A stretch of 64,000 nt of DNA, from the NCBI RefSeq assembly GCF_041154505.1, contig NZ_AP028672.1, forward strand, positions 3,202,501 to 3,266,500, given 5' to 3'. Positions 27,141 to 35,423 of this stretch are shown in pieces. Both the position numbers and the translations under genes were made by a program. How positions within the stretch are numbered: the stretch's first letter is position 1; every line of letters starts with the position of its first letter. The stretch comes from Acidovorax sp. A79 (GTDB taxonomy: Bacteria > Pseudomonadota > Gammaproteobacteria > Burkholderiales > Burkholderiaceae_C). A model generated the notes under the pieces. It made no database searches. It was not told where the DNA came from and saw only the letters and a program-made list of their open reading frames with translations.

Positions 27141-28157
27141 TCAACCGCGCCCGTGCGCCATGCGGTAGGCCAGCGGCGTCTGCCCCGTGGCCTGCCGAAA
27201 GGCCCGGTGCAGGCCGGCTTCGCTGGCAAAACCCAGGTCTTCGGCGATGCGCTTCAAGGGCCGTGGCGTGTCGCACAGCGCCTCGCTCACCTGGCGCAGC
27301 TTGATGCGGCGCATCCATTGCGCCGCCGGCAGCCCCGTGTGGGCCTGCACCCGGCGCGCCAGCGTGCGGGGCGACACGCCCAGCGCGTCCGCCAGCGCGG
27401 GCAGCCGCAGCTTTGCGGCGGGGCTGCGTTGCACCCAGAGCATGGCGCGGCGCAGGTCGGCGTCGGCCGTGGCCATGAGGTCGTGCCCCGCGAACGCCGG
27501 GTGGGTGGCGCGCGGGCGCGGCAGCATCAGCAGCGCCTGCAGGTCCGCCAGGGCCTCGGGCGCGATCCGCGCGCCCAGGGCGTGCAGCATCAGCGGCAGG
27601 TGGCCGTTGGCACCGGCCGCCGTGGTGGCGGCGCCGTCCTGCACCAGGGATTCGTCGAAGCGCCAGCGCACGGCACCGAACTGTTGCTCCAGCGCGGCGC
27701 GCAGCCACCAGGTGGCCGTGGCGCCACGCCCGCGCAGGCGGCCGCTGGCGGCGGCCAGCAGCACACCGGCGCAGTAGCTCCACACCTGCGTGCGGCGGGG
27801 CAGGGCGGCCAGGGCGCGCACCACCGGGGCCAGCTGCTGCAGCTGCGCGGCCAGGCCGTTCGTGGACGAAAGCCACAGGCCGGGGACCAGCACCGCATCC
27901 ACATCGGCCCCGGCCAGGGCGGCGGTGGGCGCCAGCGCCGGCCCCTGCCACGTGGGCACGGGCTGCAGGTCGGCGCCCACCCACAGCGTCTGCACCACGG
28001 GCCGCTGCACCCGCAGGCCGGCCGCGCGGGCCATGTCGGCGGCAGCGAACAGGCCGGCCGGCATGCAGCCGGGGTACAGCAGCAGGCCCAGGCGCAGCGG
28101 GGCGGCGGGCGGCGGCACGGAGCGACGCGGGAGGGATGGCTCGACGGGTGTTGCCAT
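27141..28157 (-). CDS. GlxA-type AraC family transcriptional regulator
   Basis: 338 residues: an N-terminal DJ-1/PfpI-like domain (about 20-200, LLLYPGCMPAGLFAAADMA through VWSYCAGVLLAAASG) and a C-terminal AraC double HTH (about 245-335, LPALADALGVSPRTLARR, then RIAEDLGFASEAGLHRAFRQATGQTPLAYR). The DJ-1 part likely senses a small molecule without enzyme activity. It is divergent from the MBL hydrolase at 28276, a plausible target. Start taken at the Met before ATPVEPS. Confidence 0.8.
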   Translation of the reverse strand: MATPVEPSLPRRSVPPPAAPLRLGLLLYPGCMPAGLFAAADMARAAGLRVQRPVVQTLWVGADLQPVPTWQGPALAPTAALAGADVDAVLVPGLWLSSTNGLAAQLQQLAPVVRALAALPRRTQVWSYCAGVLLAAASGRLRGRGATATWWLRAALEQQFGAVRWRFDESLVQDGAATTAAGANGHLPLMLHALGARIAPEALADLQALLMLPRPRATHPAFAGHDLMATADADLRRAMLWVQRSPAAKLRLPALADALGVSPRTLARRVQAHTGLPAAQWMRRIKLRQVSEALCDTPRPLKRIAEDLGFASEAGLHRAFRQATGQTPLAYRMAHGRG

Positions 28158-28275
28158 GGGGAAGAAGTGGTTGGCCGGAAATGGCAAGAAGTTGTCTGAT
28201 CGGGCCATTCTCGCGCAGGCCGCGGCATCCCACAATCGGCCATCGACCCACCCCCCGGCCCTGTTGGAGACCCCC

Positions 28276-29112
28276 ATGCACATCACCCATCTGCGCAATG
28301 CCACCGTCCTGCTGGAATTCTCATCGGAAGGCCGCCCCGTGGGCCTGCTGGTGGACCCGATGCTCGCCCCGCGCGGCGCCCTGCCTGCGCTGCGCTACCT
28401 GGGCCAGGGGCGCGAGCGCAATCCCATCGTCGACCTGCCGCCGGGCACGGACGCGGCGCTGGAGCGCGTGACGCACGCCCTCATCACGCACTGCCAGCGC
28501 GGCCACTTCGACCACCTGGACAGCGCGGGCAAGCGTTTTCTGCGCGAGCGGCAGATTCCGGTGGTCTGCATGCCGCGCGACGCGGGCTACCTGGCGCAAC
28601 GGGGCCTGGCGGTGTGGCCGCTGTCCGGCCCGCAGCGCCAGCCGTTCGCGCTGGGCGGCCATGTCACGCCGATCGCCTGCGTGCACGGCCGGGGCTGGAT
28701 CGGCCGGTTCATGGAGCACGGCCATGGCTACCTGCTGGAGCTGCCGGGCGAGCCCTGCGTGTACTTGGCGGGCGACACGCTGCTGACCCCCGCCGTGCGC
28801 GACTGCCTGGCGCGACTGAAGCCGGATGTGGCGGTGCTGCCCGCTGGGGGGGCGCGCTTCGACATCGGCGCGGAAATCCTCATGGACGCCGCCGACATGG
28901 CAAAGGCCGCCGCGCTGACGCCCGGCACCCTGGTGGTCAACCACCTGCAGGCCCTGGACCACTGCCCCACCACCCGCGCGGCAGTGCGTGCGCTGGCCGA
29001 GCAGGGCGGCTGGGCGCACCGCCTGTGGGTGCCCGAGGACGGCGAGGCGCGGCGGTTCCGGCGCACGGCTGGCGGCACGGATGCTATTGAAAAAATAGCT
29101 AATTGCGCATGA
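28276..29112 (+). CDS. MBL-fold metallo-hydrolase
   Basis: 278 residues of the L-ascorbate-6-phosphate-lactonase-like MBL group: the metal motif appears as THCQRGHFDHLDS, then GDTLLTP and a C-terminal NHLQALDHCP. The HxHxDH core is altered to H-x5-H-x-D-H, so metal binding may differ. The last codons (AIEKIANCA) are encoded by a copy of the interspersed repeat, so the original C-terminus may have been replaced. Divergent AraC regulator; substrate unknown. Confidence 0.75.
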   Translation: MHITHLRNATVLLEFSSEGRPVGLLVDPMLAPRGALPALRYLGQGRERNPIVDLPPGTDAALERVTHALITHCQRGHFDHLDSAGKRFLRERQIPVVCMPRDAGYLAQRGLAVWPLSGPQRQPFALGGHVTPIACVHGRGWIGRFMEHGHGYLLELPGEPCVYLAGDTLLTPAVRDCLARLKPDVAVLPAGGARFDIGAEILMDAADMAKAAALTPGTLVVNHLQALDHCPTTRAAVRALAEQGGWAHRLWVPEDGEARRFRRTAGGTDAIEKIANCA

Positions 29113-29126
29113 TGGTCAGGCGCTGG
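29081..29126 (+). repeat. Short interspersed repeat, copy 4 (inside a coding 3' end)
   Basis: ATGCTATTGAAAAAATAGCT followed by a degenerate GCGCATGATGGTCAGGCGC hairpin. It supplies the final codons and stop of the MBL gene. Confidence 0.6.
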
Positions 29127-30087
29127 AGCCCTTCTTGAGGGTGCAGTCGCCGGGGGCCGTGCGCACCCCCGTGCTCTCCCGCATCAGCGCCACGAAGCGC
29201 GCCGCGCCCAGGCCCAGCGGGCGCTCCTTGGACCACACCACGTCCACCCACAGCGCGGTGCCGTTGCTCAGGTTCTCGAAGGGCATTTCCACCAGGCGGC
29301 CGGCCTCGATGCGTGGCTGCACCAGCGCGCGGGGCTGCCAGCCCCAGCCCAGGCCCGCTTCGATCAGCCCCAGCGCGGCCAGGTGGTTGTCGGTGCGCCA
29401 GTGGTGCCGGGCAAACACAAAGCGGGGATCGGTCTGCGCCAGGTCGCGGCTGGCCACGACGATCTGGCGCGTGGTGGTCAGGTGCTCCTCGCGCAGCATG
29501 GCGCGCCCGGGGTCTTCGCCCCGCGCCTTCGCCGACGCCCGTGCGCCCTCCAGCACCGGATGCTCGGGGGCGATCACGGCGACCAGCGTCTCGGTGCCCA
29601 CCTCCTGGAAACCCTCGCGCCCGTCGATGCTGGGGCGCTCGAACACCAGCGCCAGCTGGGCGCGGCCGCCGTGCAGCAGCTCCAGCGCATCCACCTGCGG
29701 CGCGGCCAGCACCTCGACCTGGAGCAGCGGGTACTCCTGCGCCAGCGCGGCCAGGGGCCCGGTCCAGCGCGCCGCGAGCAGCTCGGGGGCGATGGCCAGC
29801 GTCAGCCGCTCCTCCAGCCCCTGGGTCAGCGCGAGCGCCTGGGCGTTGAGCTGCTGCAACTGGCCCGCCAGCAGCCGGGCCTGGGGCTCCAGCGCACGCG
29901 CCGCCGCGGTGGGCCGGGGCTCGCGCCCGCTGCGGTCGAAAAGCTGCACGTCCAGCTCGGCCTCCAGATGGGCCATCGTCATGCTCACCGCCGAGGGCAC
30001 CCGCGAGAGCGCGCGTGCCGCCGCCGAGAACGAGCCGTGGTCCAGCGCGGCCAGAAAGACCTGCACGCTGTCGGAACTGAAGGCCAT
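29116..30087 (-). CDS. LysR family regulator, divergent from the PACE efflux gene
   Basis: 323 residues with the N-terminal winged HTH (about 5-65, FLAALDHGSFSAAARALSRVPSAVSMTMAHLEAEL) and the periplasmic-binding-like effector domain (about 92-300). PACE transporters are commonly paired with a divergent LysR activator such as AceR, which induces efflux in response to biocides. A perfect palindrome in the 76-bp shared promoter is the likely binding site. Confidence 0.85.
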   Translation of the reverse strand: MAFSSDSVQVFLAALDHGSFSAAARALSRVPSAVSMTMAHLEAELDVQLFDRSGREPRPTAAARALEPQARLLAGQLQQLNAQALALTQGLEERLTLAIAPELLAARWTGPLAALAQEYPLLQVEVLAAPQVDALELLHGGRAQLALVFERPSIDGREGFQEVGTETLVAVIAPEHPVLEGARASAKARGEDPGRAMLREEHLTTTRQIVVASRDLAQTDPRFVFARHHWRTDNHLAALGLIEAGLGWGWQPRALVQPRIEAGRLVEMPFENLSNGTALWVDVVWSKERPLGLGAARFVALMRESTGVRTAPGDCTLKKGSSA

Positions 30088-30125
30088 GGTGGTTCCTGAT
30101 CTATCAATAAAACTGAAACAAGCTG

Positions 30126-30156
30126 ACTTTATATGTCAGATTGTTGAATATAAAGT
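30126..30156. promoter_or_regulatory. LysR-type operator between the regulator and the PACE gene
   Basis: ACTTTATAT (30126-30134), 13-bp spacer, ATATAAAGT (30148-30156): a perfect 9-bp inverted repeat. TATAAA at 30149-30154 could be the -10 of the PACE gene, giving a start within a few bases of its ATG (30164) and so a nearly leaderless mRNA; no ribosome-binding site is visible. Confidence 0.65.
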
Positions 30157-30163
30157 CCGGCCC

Positions 30164-30625
30164 ATGGACAAGAAACCTACTCTTTTTGGTCTTCAGGGCC
30201 TCAAGCGCCGCCTGATCTATGTGACCTTGTACGAACTGATCGCCATCGTGGCGGCGACGGCGGGGCTGGCCCTGCTGACGGGTCAGGGCGCGGGCCATTC
30301 GAGCGTGGTGGCCGTGGCGGCCTCGGTGATTGCCATCCTCTGGAACATCATCTTCAACTGGGCCTTCGAGCGCTGGGAAGCACGCCAGCCCGTGCGCGGC
30401 CGCAGCGTGGCGCGGCGCGTGGCGCATGCCATCGGTTTCGAGGGCGGACTGGTCTTCACGCTGGTGCCGCTGTTCGCGTGGTGGTTCGGCATCAGCCTGT
30501 GGCACGCGTTCGTGATGGACCTGGGGCTGATCGTGTTCTTCCTGTGCTACACCTTTGTCTTCAACTGGGTGTTCGACCATCTGTTCGGCCTGCCGGCCTC
30601 GGCCATGGAGCCCGTGGCTGCCTGA
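30164..30625 (+). CDS. PACE family efflux transporter
   Basis: 153-residue inner-membrane protein with four helices in two tandem bacterial transmembrane pair repeats (LYELIAIVAATAGLALL; WNIIFNWAFERWE; EGGLVFTLVPLFAWWFG; FVFNWVFDHLFG). PACE proteins export biocides such as chlorhexidine and proflavine, and natural polyamines such as cadaverine, using the proton gradient. The helix-1 Glu in LYELIA and the repeated NW(A/V)F(E/D) signature are present. Divergent LysR regulator supports the call. Confidence 0.85.
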   Translation: MDKKPTLFGLQGLKRRLIYVTLYELIAIVAATAGLALLTGQGAGHSSVVAVAASVIAILWNIIFNWAFERWEARQPVRGRSVARRVAHAIGFEGGLVFTLVPLFAWWFGISLWHAFVMDLGLIVFFLCYTFVFNWVFDHLFGLPASAMEPVAA

Positions 30626-30640
30626 GGTTGCAAGGAACTT

Positions 30641-30685
30641 CGCTATTAAATTAATAGCTATTGGCGCTTGATGGATAAGCGCCAA
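30641..30685 (+). repeat. Short interspersed repeat, copy 5
   Basis: CGCTATTAAATTAATAGCTA then TTGGCGCTT-GATGGAT-AAGCGCCAA, a perfect 9-bp hairpin. It lies 15 bp after the PACE gene and may act as its 3' stem-loop. Confidence 0.65.
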
Positions 30686-30743
30686 AGGTCAATTTGACCT
30701 CAATTGACCTGATGGGTGCCTGCCTCGGATCAGCCGGTCGCCC

Positions 30744-30795
30744 TGGGCCCGTCGAAGGGCCGCTCGCAAGGAGCGCCCTGGCGTCGACAGGCTCC
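30744..30795. repeat. REP-like imperfect palindrome
   Basis: GTCGAAGGGC (30751-30760), inner arms GCTC-GCAAG-GAGC, then GCCCTGGCGTCGAC. It sits between convergent genes and resembles the palindromic GTCGA-containing intergenic elements common in beta- and gammaproteobacteria. Confidence 0.45.
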
Positions 30796-30841
30796 GCCCG
30801 GACGAATGGGGGCAGGCGTGGCCCGTCCGGAAAATCCGGAC

Positions 30842-31753
30842 TCAGACCTGCAGCAACTGCCCCGCAATGGCCGCGGCGGCGGTGCGCGTTTCCACCCCCA
30901 GCTTTTCAAAAATGTGCTCCAGGTGCTTGTTCACCGTGCGCGGGCTCATGCCCAGGATGTCGGCGATGTCGCGGTTGGTCTTGCCCTTGCTCAGCCAGGA
31001 CAGCACCTCGGTCTCGCGCGGGGTCAGCGCCACCTGCTGCAGGTGGCGCGGCGCGGCGGCCTCGGGCTGCGCGTGGCTGAGCAGCAGCATGGATTCGGCC
31101 AGGCCGCTGGCGCCCATGTGCCGGGCCAGCAGCTGCCGGCCATCGGCCAGGGGCAGGGTTTGCGCGCCCTCCCGGCGCGCCTGCACCAGCCAGGCGGCCG
31201 CGCGTTCGGCCGGTGCCTCCTCACGGGCGAAAGCCGTCTCCAGCCAGCGCGTGGCCTGCGGTGAGCGCCAGGCCACGCGGCCCTGGCCGTCGAGCACCAC
31301 CACGCCGAGCCCGGCCACGTCCACCGCCTCGCGCGCCAGCCGCGTGGCCTGGGCGTTGCGCACATGCGTGGCCAGCCGGGCCAGCACCTCGGGGATACGC
31401 AGGGGCTTGACCACGTAGTCCACGCCGCCGCTGGCAAAGCCCTGCAGGATCTGTTCGGTGTCCGACAAGCCCGTCATGAACACCACGGGCACATGCGACC
31501 AGGGCGGGGTGGCCTTGAGCTGGCGGCACAGCGCAAAGCCGTCCATGCCGGGCATCACCGCGTCCAGCAGCACGCCGTCGGGCACGGTGAGGTCAAAGCG
31601 CTGCAGGGCTTCTTCGGCATCGCGCGCGGCCAGCACGGCGTAGCCTTCGGCGGCCAGTGCATCGCACAGCATGCGCAGGGTGTCGAGCGCGTCGTCCACC
31701 ACCAGGATCACGCGCTGGCTGATCTGCGGGGCGGCGTCGGGTTGGTCGTTCAT
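30842..31753 (-). CDS. LuxR/NarL-type response regulator of the amide-utilisation locus
   Basis: 303 residues: receiver domain (about 15-130) with phospho-acceptor D64 in GVLLDAVMPGMDG, a PAS-like middle section (about 140-225, LGVVVLDGQGRVAWRSPQATRWLE), and a LuxR HTH (about 240-300, LTPRETEVLSWLSKGKTNRDIADILGMS). It overlaps the upstream kinase gene by ATGA, so they form one two-component system. Its likely target is the urtA promoter, where half-sites related to CGTAGG occur. Confidence 0.88.
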   Translation of the reverse strand: MNDQPDAAPQISQRVILVVDDALDTLRMLCDALAAEGYAVLAARDAEEALQRFDLTVPDGVLLDAVMPGMDGFALCRQLKATPPWSHVPVVFMTGLSDTEQILQGFASGGVDYVVKPLRIPEVLARLATHVRNAQATRLAREAVDVAGLGVVVLDGQGRVAWRSPQATRWLETAFAREEAPAERAAAWLVQARREGAQTLPLADGRQLLARHMGASGLAESMLLLSHAQPEAAAPRHLQQVALTPRETEVLSWLSKGKTNRDIADILGMSPRTVNKHLEHIFEKLGVETRTAAAAIAGQLLQV

Positions 31754-34700
31754 GGGGTTCCCTCTTCGGGCTCGCGCAGGTGGCGTGCCAGGGTTTCGAA
31801 GTCAAAGCGGTCGGCGCTGGCCTGCAGCAGCGCCAGCGTGGCGGCGTGGCCCGGCAGGTCGCCGCGTGCGCGCCGCAGCCGCTCGCGCAGCGCGGCGGCC
31901 TGGCCGGAGCGTGCCAGGCGGGTGAGGTCTTCGCGCAGCTCTTCGGGCAGGGTGGCCAGGGTGTCGTCCGGGTTGGCGGGGCCTGCGGCGGGATCCGGGC
32001 CGGGCGCCAGCGGGGTGTTGTCGCGCACCCATTCCAGCTGCAGCGCGTGCTCCAGCGCCTGCAGCAGTTCGGATTCGATCACGGGCTTGCCCACGAAGCC
32101 TTGGCACTGCTGGGCGGCCAGGCGCGTCGCTTCATGTTCAAACAGGTTGGCCGATACGAACACGACGGGCAGCTCGGCCGCGGGGCGCAGCGCGCGCAGC
32201 AGGGCAGCGGTCTGCCAGCCGTCCAGGTCGTCCATGGTGATATCGAGCAGCACCAGGTCGGGCGGTGTCTGGCGCACGATCTCCAGGCATTCGCGGCCGC
32301 TGGCGGCCTCGCGCACATCAAAGCCCAGGGGCACCAGCAGGCCGGCCAGCAGCTGGCGCTGCAGGGGCTGGTCGTCCACCACCAGCAGCGTGCGCCGGGG
32401 TGCCAGGTAGCCGATCACCGGGCGCAGCGTGGCGCGGCTGGGCGGGGTCCAGGCCGGGTCCACCGCAATGCCGGGCAGGTACAGCCGCACGGTGAAGGTG
32501 CTGCCCTGGCCCGGGGTGCTGGTCAGCGTGAGCTGGCCACCCATCAGCTCGGCAAGCAGGTGCGTGATGGTCAGCCCCAGGCCCGTGCCCGCCTCGCTGG
32601 CCCGGCGCCCCGCGCTGCCGCGTTCAAACGGAACAAAGATGCGCTCCAGGTCTTGCGGCTCGATGCCGATGCCGGTGTCGATCACCTCGATGCGCGAGAC
32701 ATGCTGGCGAAAGTCCATGCGCAGCCGCACCTCGCCGCGCTCGGTAAACCGCACCGCGTTGGACAGCAGGTTGATGAGGATCTGCCGCAGGCGCTTGGCG
32801 TCGGCCCGAATCCAGCCGGGCATGGTGCCCAGTGTCTCCACCACAAAGTGCAGGCCCTTGGCCTCGGCCTGCGGGCGCAGCATGGCTTCGATGTTCTCGA
32901 TCAGGTCGGGCAGCGGCAGCGGGGCCATGTCCAGCCGCAGGCGCCCGGCCTCGATGCGCGCCAGCTCCAGCGACCCGTCAATGAGCGCGTGCATGTGCTG
33001 GCCGCTGTGCTGCATGGTGGACAGCGTCTCGCGCATCCAGCCTTCGGTGTGCGGGTTCTTGAGCAAGATCTGCGTGTAGCCCAGGATGCTGTTGAGGGGG
33101 GAACGCAGCTCGTGCGTCATGCCCGCCACGTAGCGTGTCTTGGCCTGGTTGGCCGACTCGGCCTGGTCCTTGGCGGCCTGCAGTTCGGCGTCGGTGCGCT
33201 TGTGGGCCTCGATCTCCTGCAGCAGCAGCTGCGTCTGCCGCTCTGATTCATCTTGCGCCATGCGCCGGCTGTCAGTGCTCAGCACCACCCACCACGCGCA
33301 CACGGCCGCCAGCAGCGCCAGCAACGCAAACACCTTGAGGAACGGCATCCGCAGCACCTGCTCGGGCGCAGGGGTTTGCAGGCTCTCTTGCACATACACC
33401 ACGCCCACCAGAAACGCCATCACCGCGCACAGCGACACCACGACCATCAGGTACTGTCCGAGGCGAAAGTTCACCTTGATGGCCCAGCGCTGCGGCAGCA
33501 GGGCCATCACCACGCCGCGCAACTGGTCGGCCGCGCGCGAGCCGGTCTTGCAACGGTCGTGGCAGCGGGACTCCAGGGAGCAGCACAGCGAACAAATGGG
33601 CGCGGCATAGGCCGGGCAGCGCGCCATGTCTTCGGACTCGAACTGGTTCTCGCACACGGCGCAGCGCACGATCTCGCCGGGGCGCCACTCGTTGCCCGGC
33701 GCGCGCGCCAGGTAGTAGCGGCCCTGCGTCAGCCAGGCCAGCAGCGGCGCCAGCGCCATCGACAGCACCAGCGCGATGAAGGGCGAAAACGCGGCCGCCT
33801 CTTCGCCCAGCAGCCCCGCATAGGCGCCGCAGGCCACCGTGGCCGCCAGCACCATGGCGCCCAGCCCCACGGGGTTGAAGTCGTACAGGTGCGCGCGCCG
33901 AAACTCGATGCCCTTGGGGGAGAGCCCGAGCGGCTTGTTGATGACGAGGTCGGCCACCAGCGCGCCCACCCAGGCGATGGCCACGTTGCTGTACACGGCC
34001 AGCACCTTCTCCAGCGCTCCAAAAACCCCGAGCGTCATCAGCAGCGTGGCAATCAACACGTTGAACACCAGCCACACCACGCGCCCCGGGTGGCTGCGGG
34101 TGACGCGCGCGAAAAAGTTGGACCATGCCAGCGAGCCCGCGTACGCGTTGGTGAGGTTGATCTTGATCTGCGACACCACCACGAACACCACCGTCACCGC
34201 CACGGCCAGCCCGGGCAGGCCCAGCGCCTGCATGACCTGGTGAAAGCCTGCGAGGAACATCTGCGTGGGCTCGGCGGCGCGCTGGGCGCCCACCTCGAAC
34301 TGCAGCGCGGCAAACGCCAGAAAGGCCCCGCCCGCCATCTTGAGCATGCCCATGACGATCCATCCGGGGCCTGCCACCAGCACCGCGCCCCACCAGCGCA
34401 GGCGGTTGGCGGGCGTGCGCTCGGGCAGAAAGCGTAGAAAGTCCACCTGCTCGCCAATCTGCACCACCAGCGAAAAGATCACCGCGGCCGCTGCACCAAA
34501 CATGAGCGGGTCGAACTGGCTGCTGCCGCTCTTGAGGCCCGAAAGCCCCGCAAAGTCGCGGTACAGCTGCGGCTGGGCCAGTGCAATCCACACAAAGGGC
34601 AGCAGCAGCAGGAACAGCCACAGCGGCTGCGTCCACGCCTGCAGGCGCGATATGAGGGTGATGCCGCGCATGGCCAGCGGCAGGACCACCAGCGACGACG

Positions 34701-35190
34701 CGATGTAGCACCACTCCAGCGGCCAGTCCACCACCATCTGCAGCGCCAGCGCCATGATGGCCGCCTCCAGCGCAAAGAAGATGAAGGTGAACACCGCATA
34801 GATCAGCGACGTGATGGTGGAGCCCAGGTAGCCAAAGCCCGCGCCGCGCGTGAGCAGGTCCATGTCCAGGCCGTAGCGCGCGGCGTAGTAGGCAATGGGC
34901 AGGCCCGTCAGAAAGATCAGGAGGCCCACGGTGAGGATCGCCCACATGGCGTTGCTGAAGCCGTAGTTCAGCGCAATCGCACCACCAATGGCCTCCAGCG
35001 CCAGGAACGACAGCGACCCAAATGCGGTGTTCGCCACGCGGAATTCGCTCCAGCGCCGAAAGCTCTTGGGCGTGTAGCGCAGCGCGTAGTCCTCCATGGT
35101 CTCGTCGGCCACCCACGCGTTGTATTCGCGCCGGAACCGGAAGATGGTCTGCGGCGCGCTCTGGGCGTTGGGTGGGAGCGGTGGGGCCAT
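31750..35190 (-). CDS. NCS1 permease-histidine kinase-receiver fusion receptor
   Basis: 1146 residues. Residues about 15-500 form an NCS1 (nucleobase/cation symporter-1) permease with about 12 helices. A Cys-rich cytosolic segment follows with nine Cys (C510, C513, C525, C533, C536, C537, C543, C547 and neighbours), zinc-ribbon-like. Two further helices (about 575-640) lead to a coiled coil, HisKA with H693 in GMTHELRSPLN, HATPase (N, G1 and G2 boxes to about 925), and a receiver with D983 in VLLDITMDD. A helical tail (about 1070-1146) lacks a clear Hpt His. Like CbrA, which couples an SLC5-type permease to a kinase, it may sense a transported solute. It lies divergent from the amide operon. 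Confidence 0.85.
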   Translation of the reverse strand: MAPPLPPNAQSAPQTIFRFRREYNAWVADETMEDYALRYTPKSFRRWSEFRVANTAFGSLSFLALEAIGGAIALNYGFSNAMWAILTVGLLIFLTGLPIAYYAARYGLDMDLLTRGAGFGYLGSTITSLIYAVFTFIFFALEAAIMALALQMVVDWPLEWCYIASSLVVLPLAMRGITLISRLQAWTQPLWLFLLLLPFVWIALAQPQLYRDFAGLSGLKSGSSQFDPLMFGAAAAVIFSLVVQIGEQVDFLRFLPERTPANRLRWWGAVLVAGPGWIVMGMLKMAGGAFLAFAALQFEVGAQRAAEPTQMFLAGFHQVMQALGLPGLAVAVTVVFVVVSQIKINLTNAYAGSLAWSNFFARVTRSHPGRVVWLVFNVLIATLLMTLGVFGALEKVLAVYSNVAIAWVGALVADLVINKPLGLSPKGIEFRRAHLYDFNPVGLGAMVLAATVACGAYAGLLGEEAAAFSPFIALVLSMALAPLLAWLTQGRYYLARAPGNEWRPGEIVRCAVCENQFESEDMARCPAYAAPICSLCCSLESRCHDRCKTGSRAADQLRGVVMALLPQRWAIKVNFRLGQYLMVVVSLCAVMAFLVGVVYVQESLQTPAPEQVLRMPFLKVFALLALLAAVCAWWVVLSTDSRRMAQDESERQTQLLLQEIEAHKRTDAELQAAKDQAESANQAKTRYVAGMTHELRSPLNSILGYTQILLKNPHTEGWMRETLSTMQHSGQHMHALIDGSLELARIEAGRLRLDMAPLPLPDLIENIEAMLRPQAEAKGLHFVVETLGTMPGWIRADAKRLRQILINLLSNAVRFTERGEVRLRMDFRQHVSRIEVIDTGIGIEPQDLERIFVPFERGSAGRRASEAGTGLGLTITHLLAELMGGQLTLTSTPGQGSTFTVRLYLPGIAVDPAWTPPSRATLRPVIGYLAPRRTLLVVDDQPLQRQLLAGLLVPLGFDVREAASGRECLEIVRQTPPDLVLLDITMDDLDGWQTAALLRALRPAAELPVVFVSANLFEHEATRLAAQQCQGFVGKPVIESELLQALEHALQLEWVRDNTPLAPGPDPAAGPANPDDTLATLPEELREDLTRLARSGQAAALRERLRRARGDLPGHAATLALLQASADRFDFETLARHLREPEEGTP

Positions 35191-35283
35191 GCGCAGGCTT
35201 CAAGCAAGAAGCGTTCTAGGCGTGCACCGCGTTGGGGCGCTGCACGGGTGCGCGGGGCCATGCGCAGGGTGCGCACCGGGGTG

Positions 35284-35315
35284 CGTAGGCAGCCCTACGT
35301 TAATTGACGTATGGG
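35284..35315. promoter_or_regulatory. Operator-like half-sites between the receptor kinase and urtA
   Basis: CGTAGG-CAGC-CCTACG (35284-35299) overlaps CCC-TACGT-TAATTG-ACGTA-T-GGG (35293-35315), giving three copies of a CGTA(T)GG half-site. It lies about 109 bp upstream of urtA. The LuxR-type regulator of the neighbouring two-component system is the natural candidate binder. Confidence 0.5.
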
Positions 35316-35423
35316 CGCATGCAAGGGTTGTCCCTAACCTTCATTCCACAGCGCAAACAACAACCCGCTTTCGTCCCGTCCCTTCCTTCATTCATTCACA
35401 CCGATCCCGCAAGGAGCGCCTTC

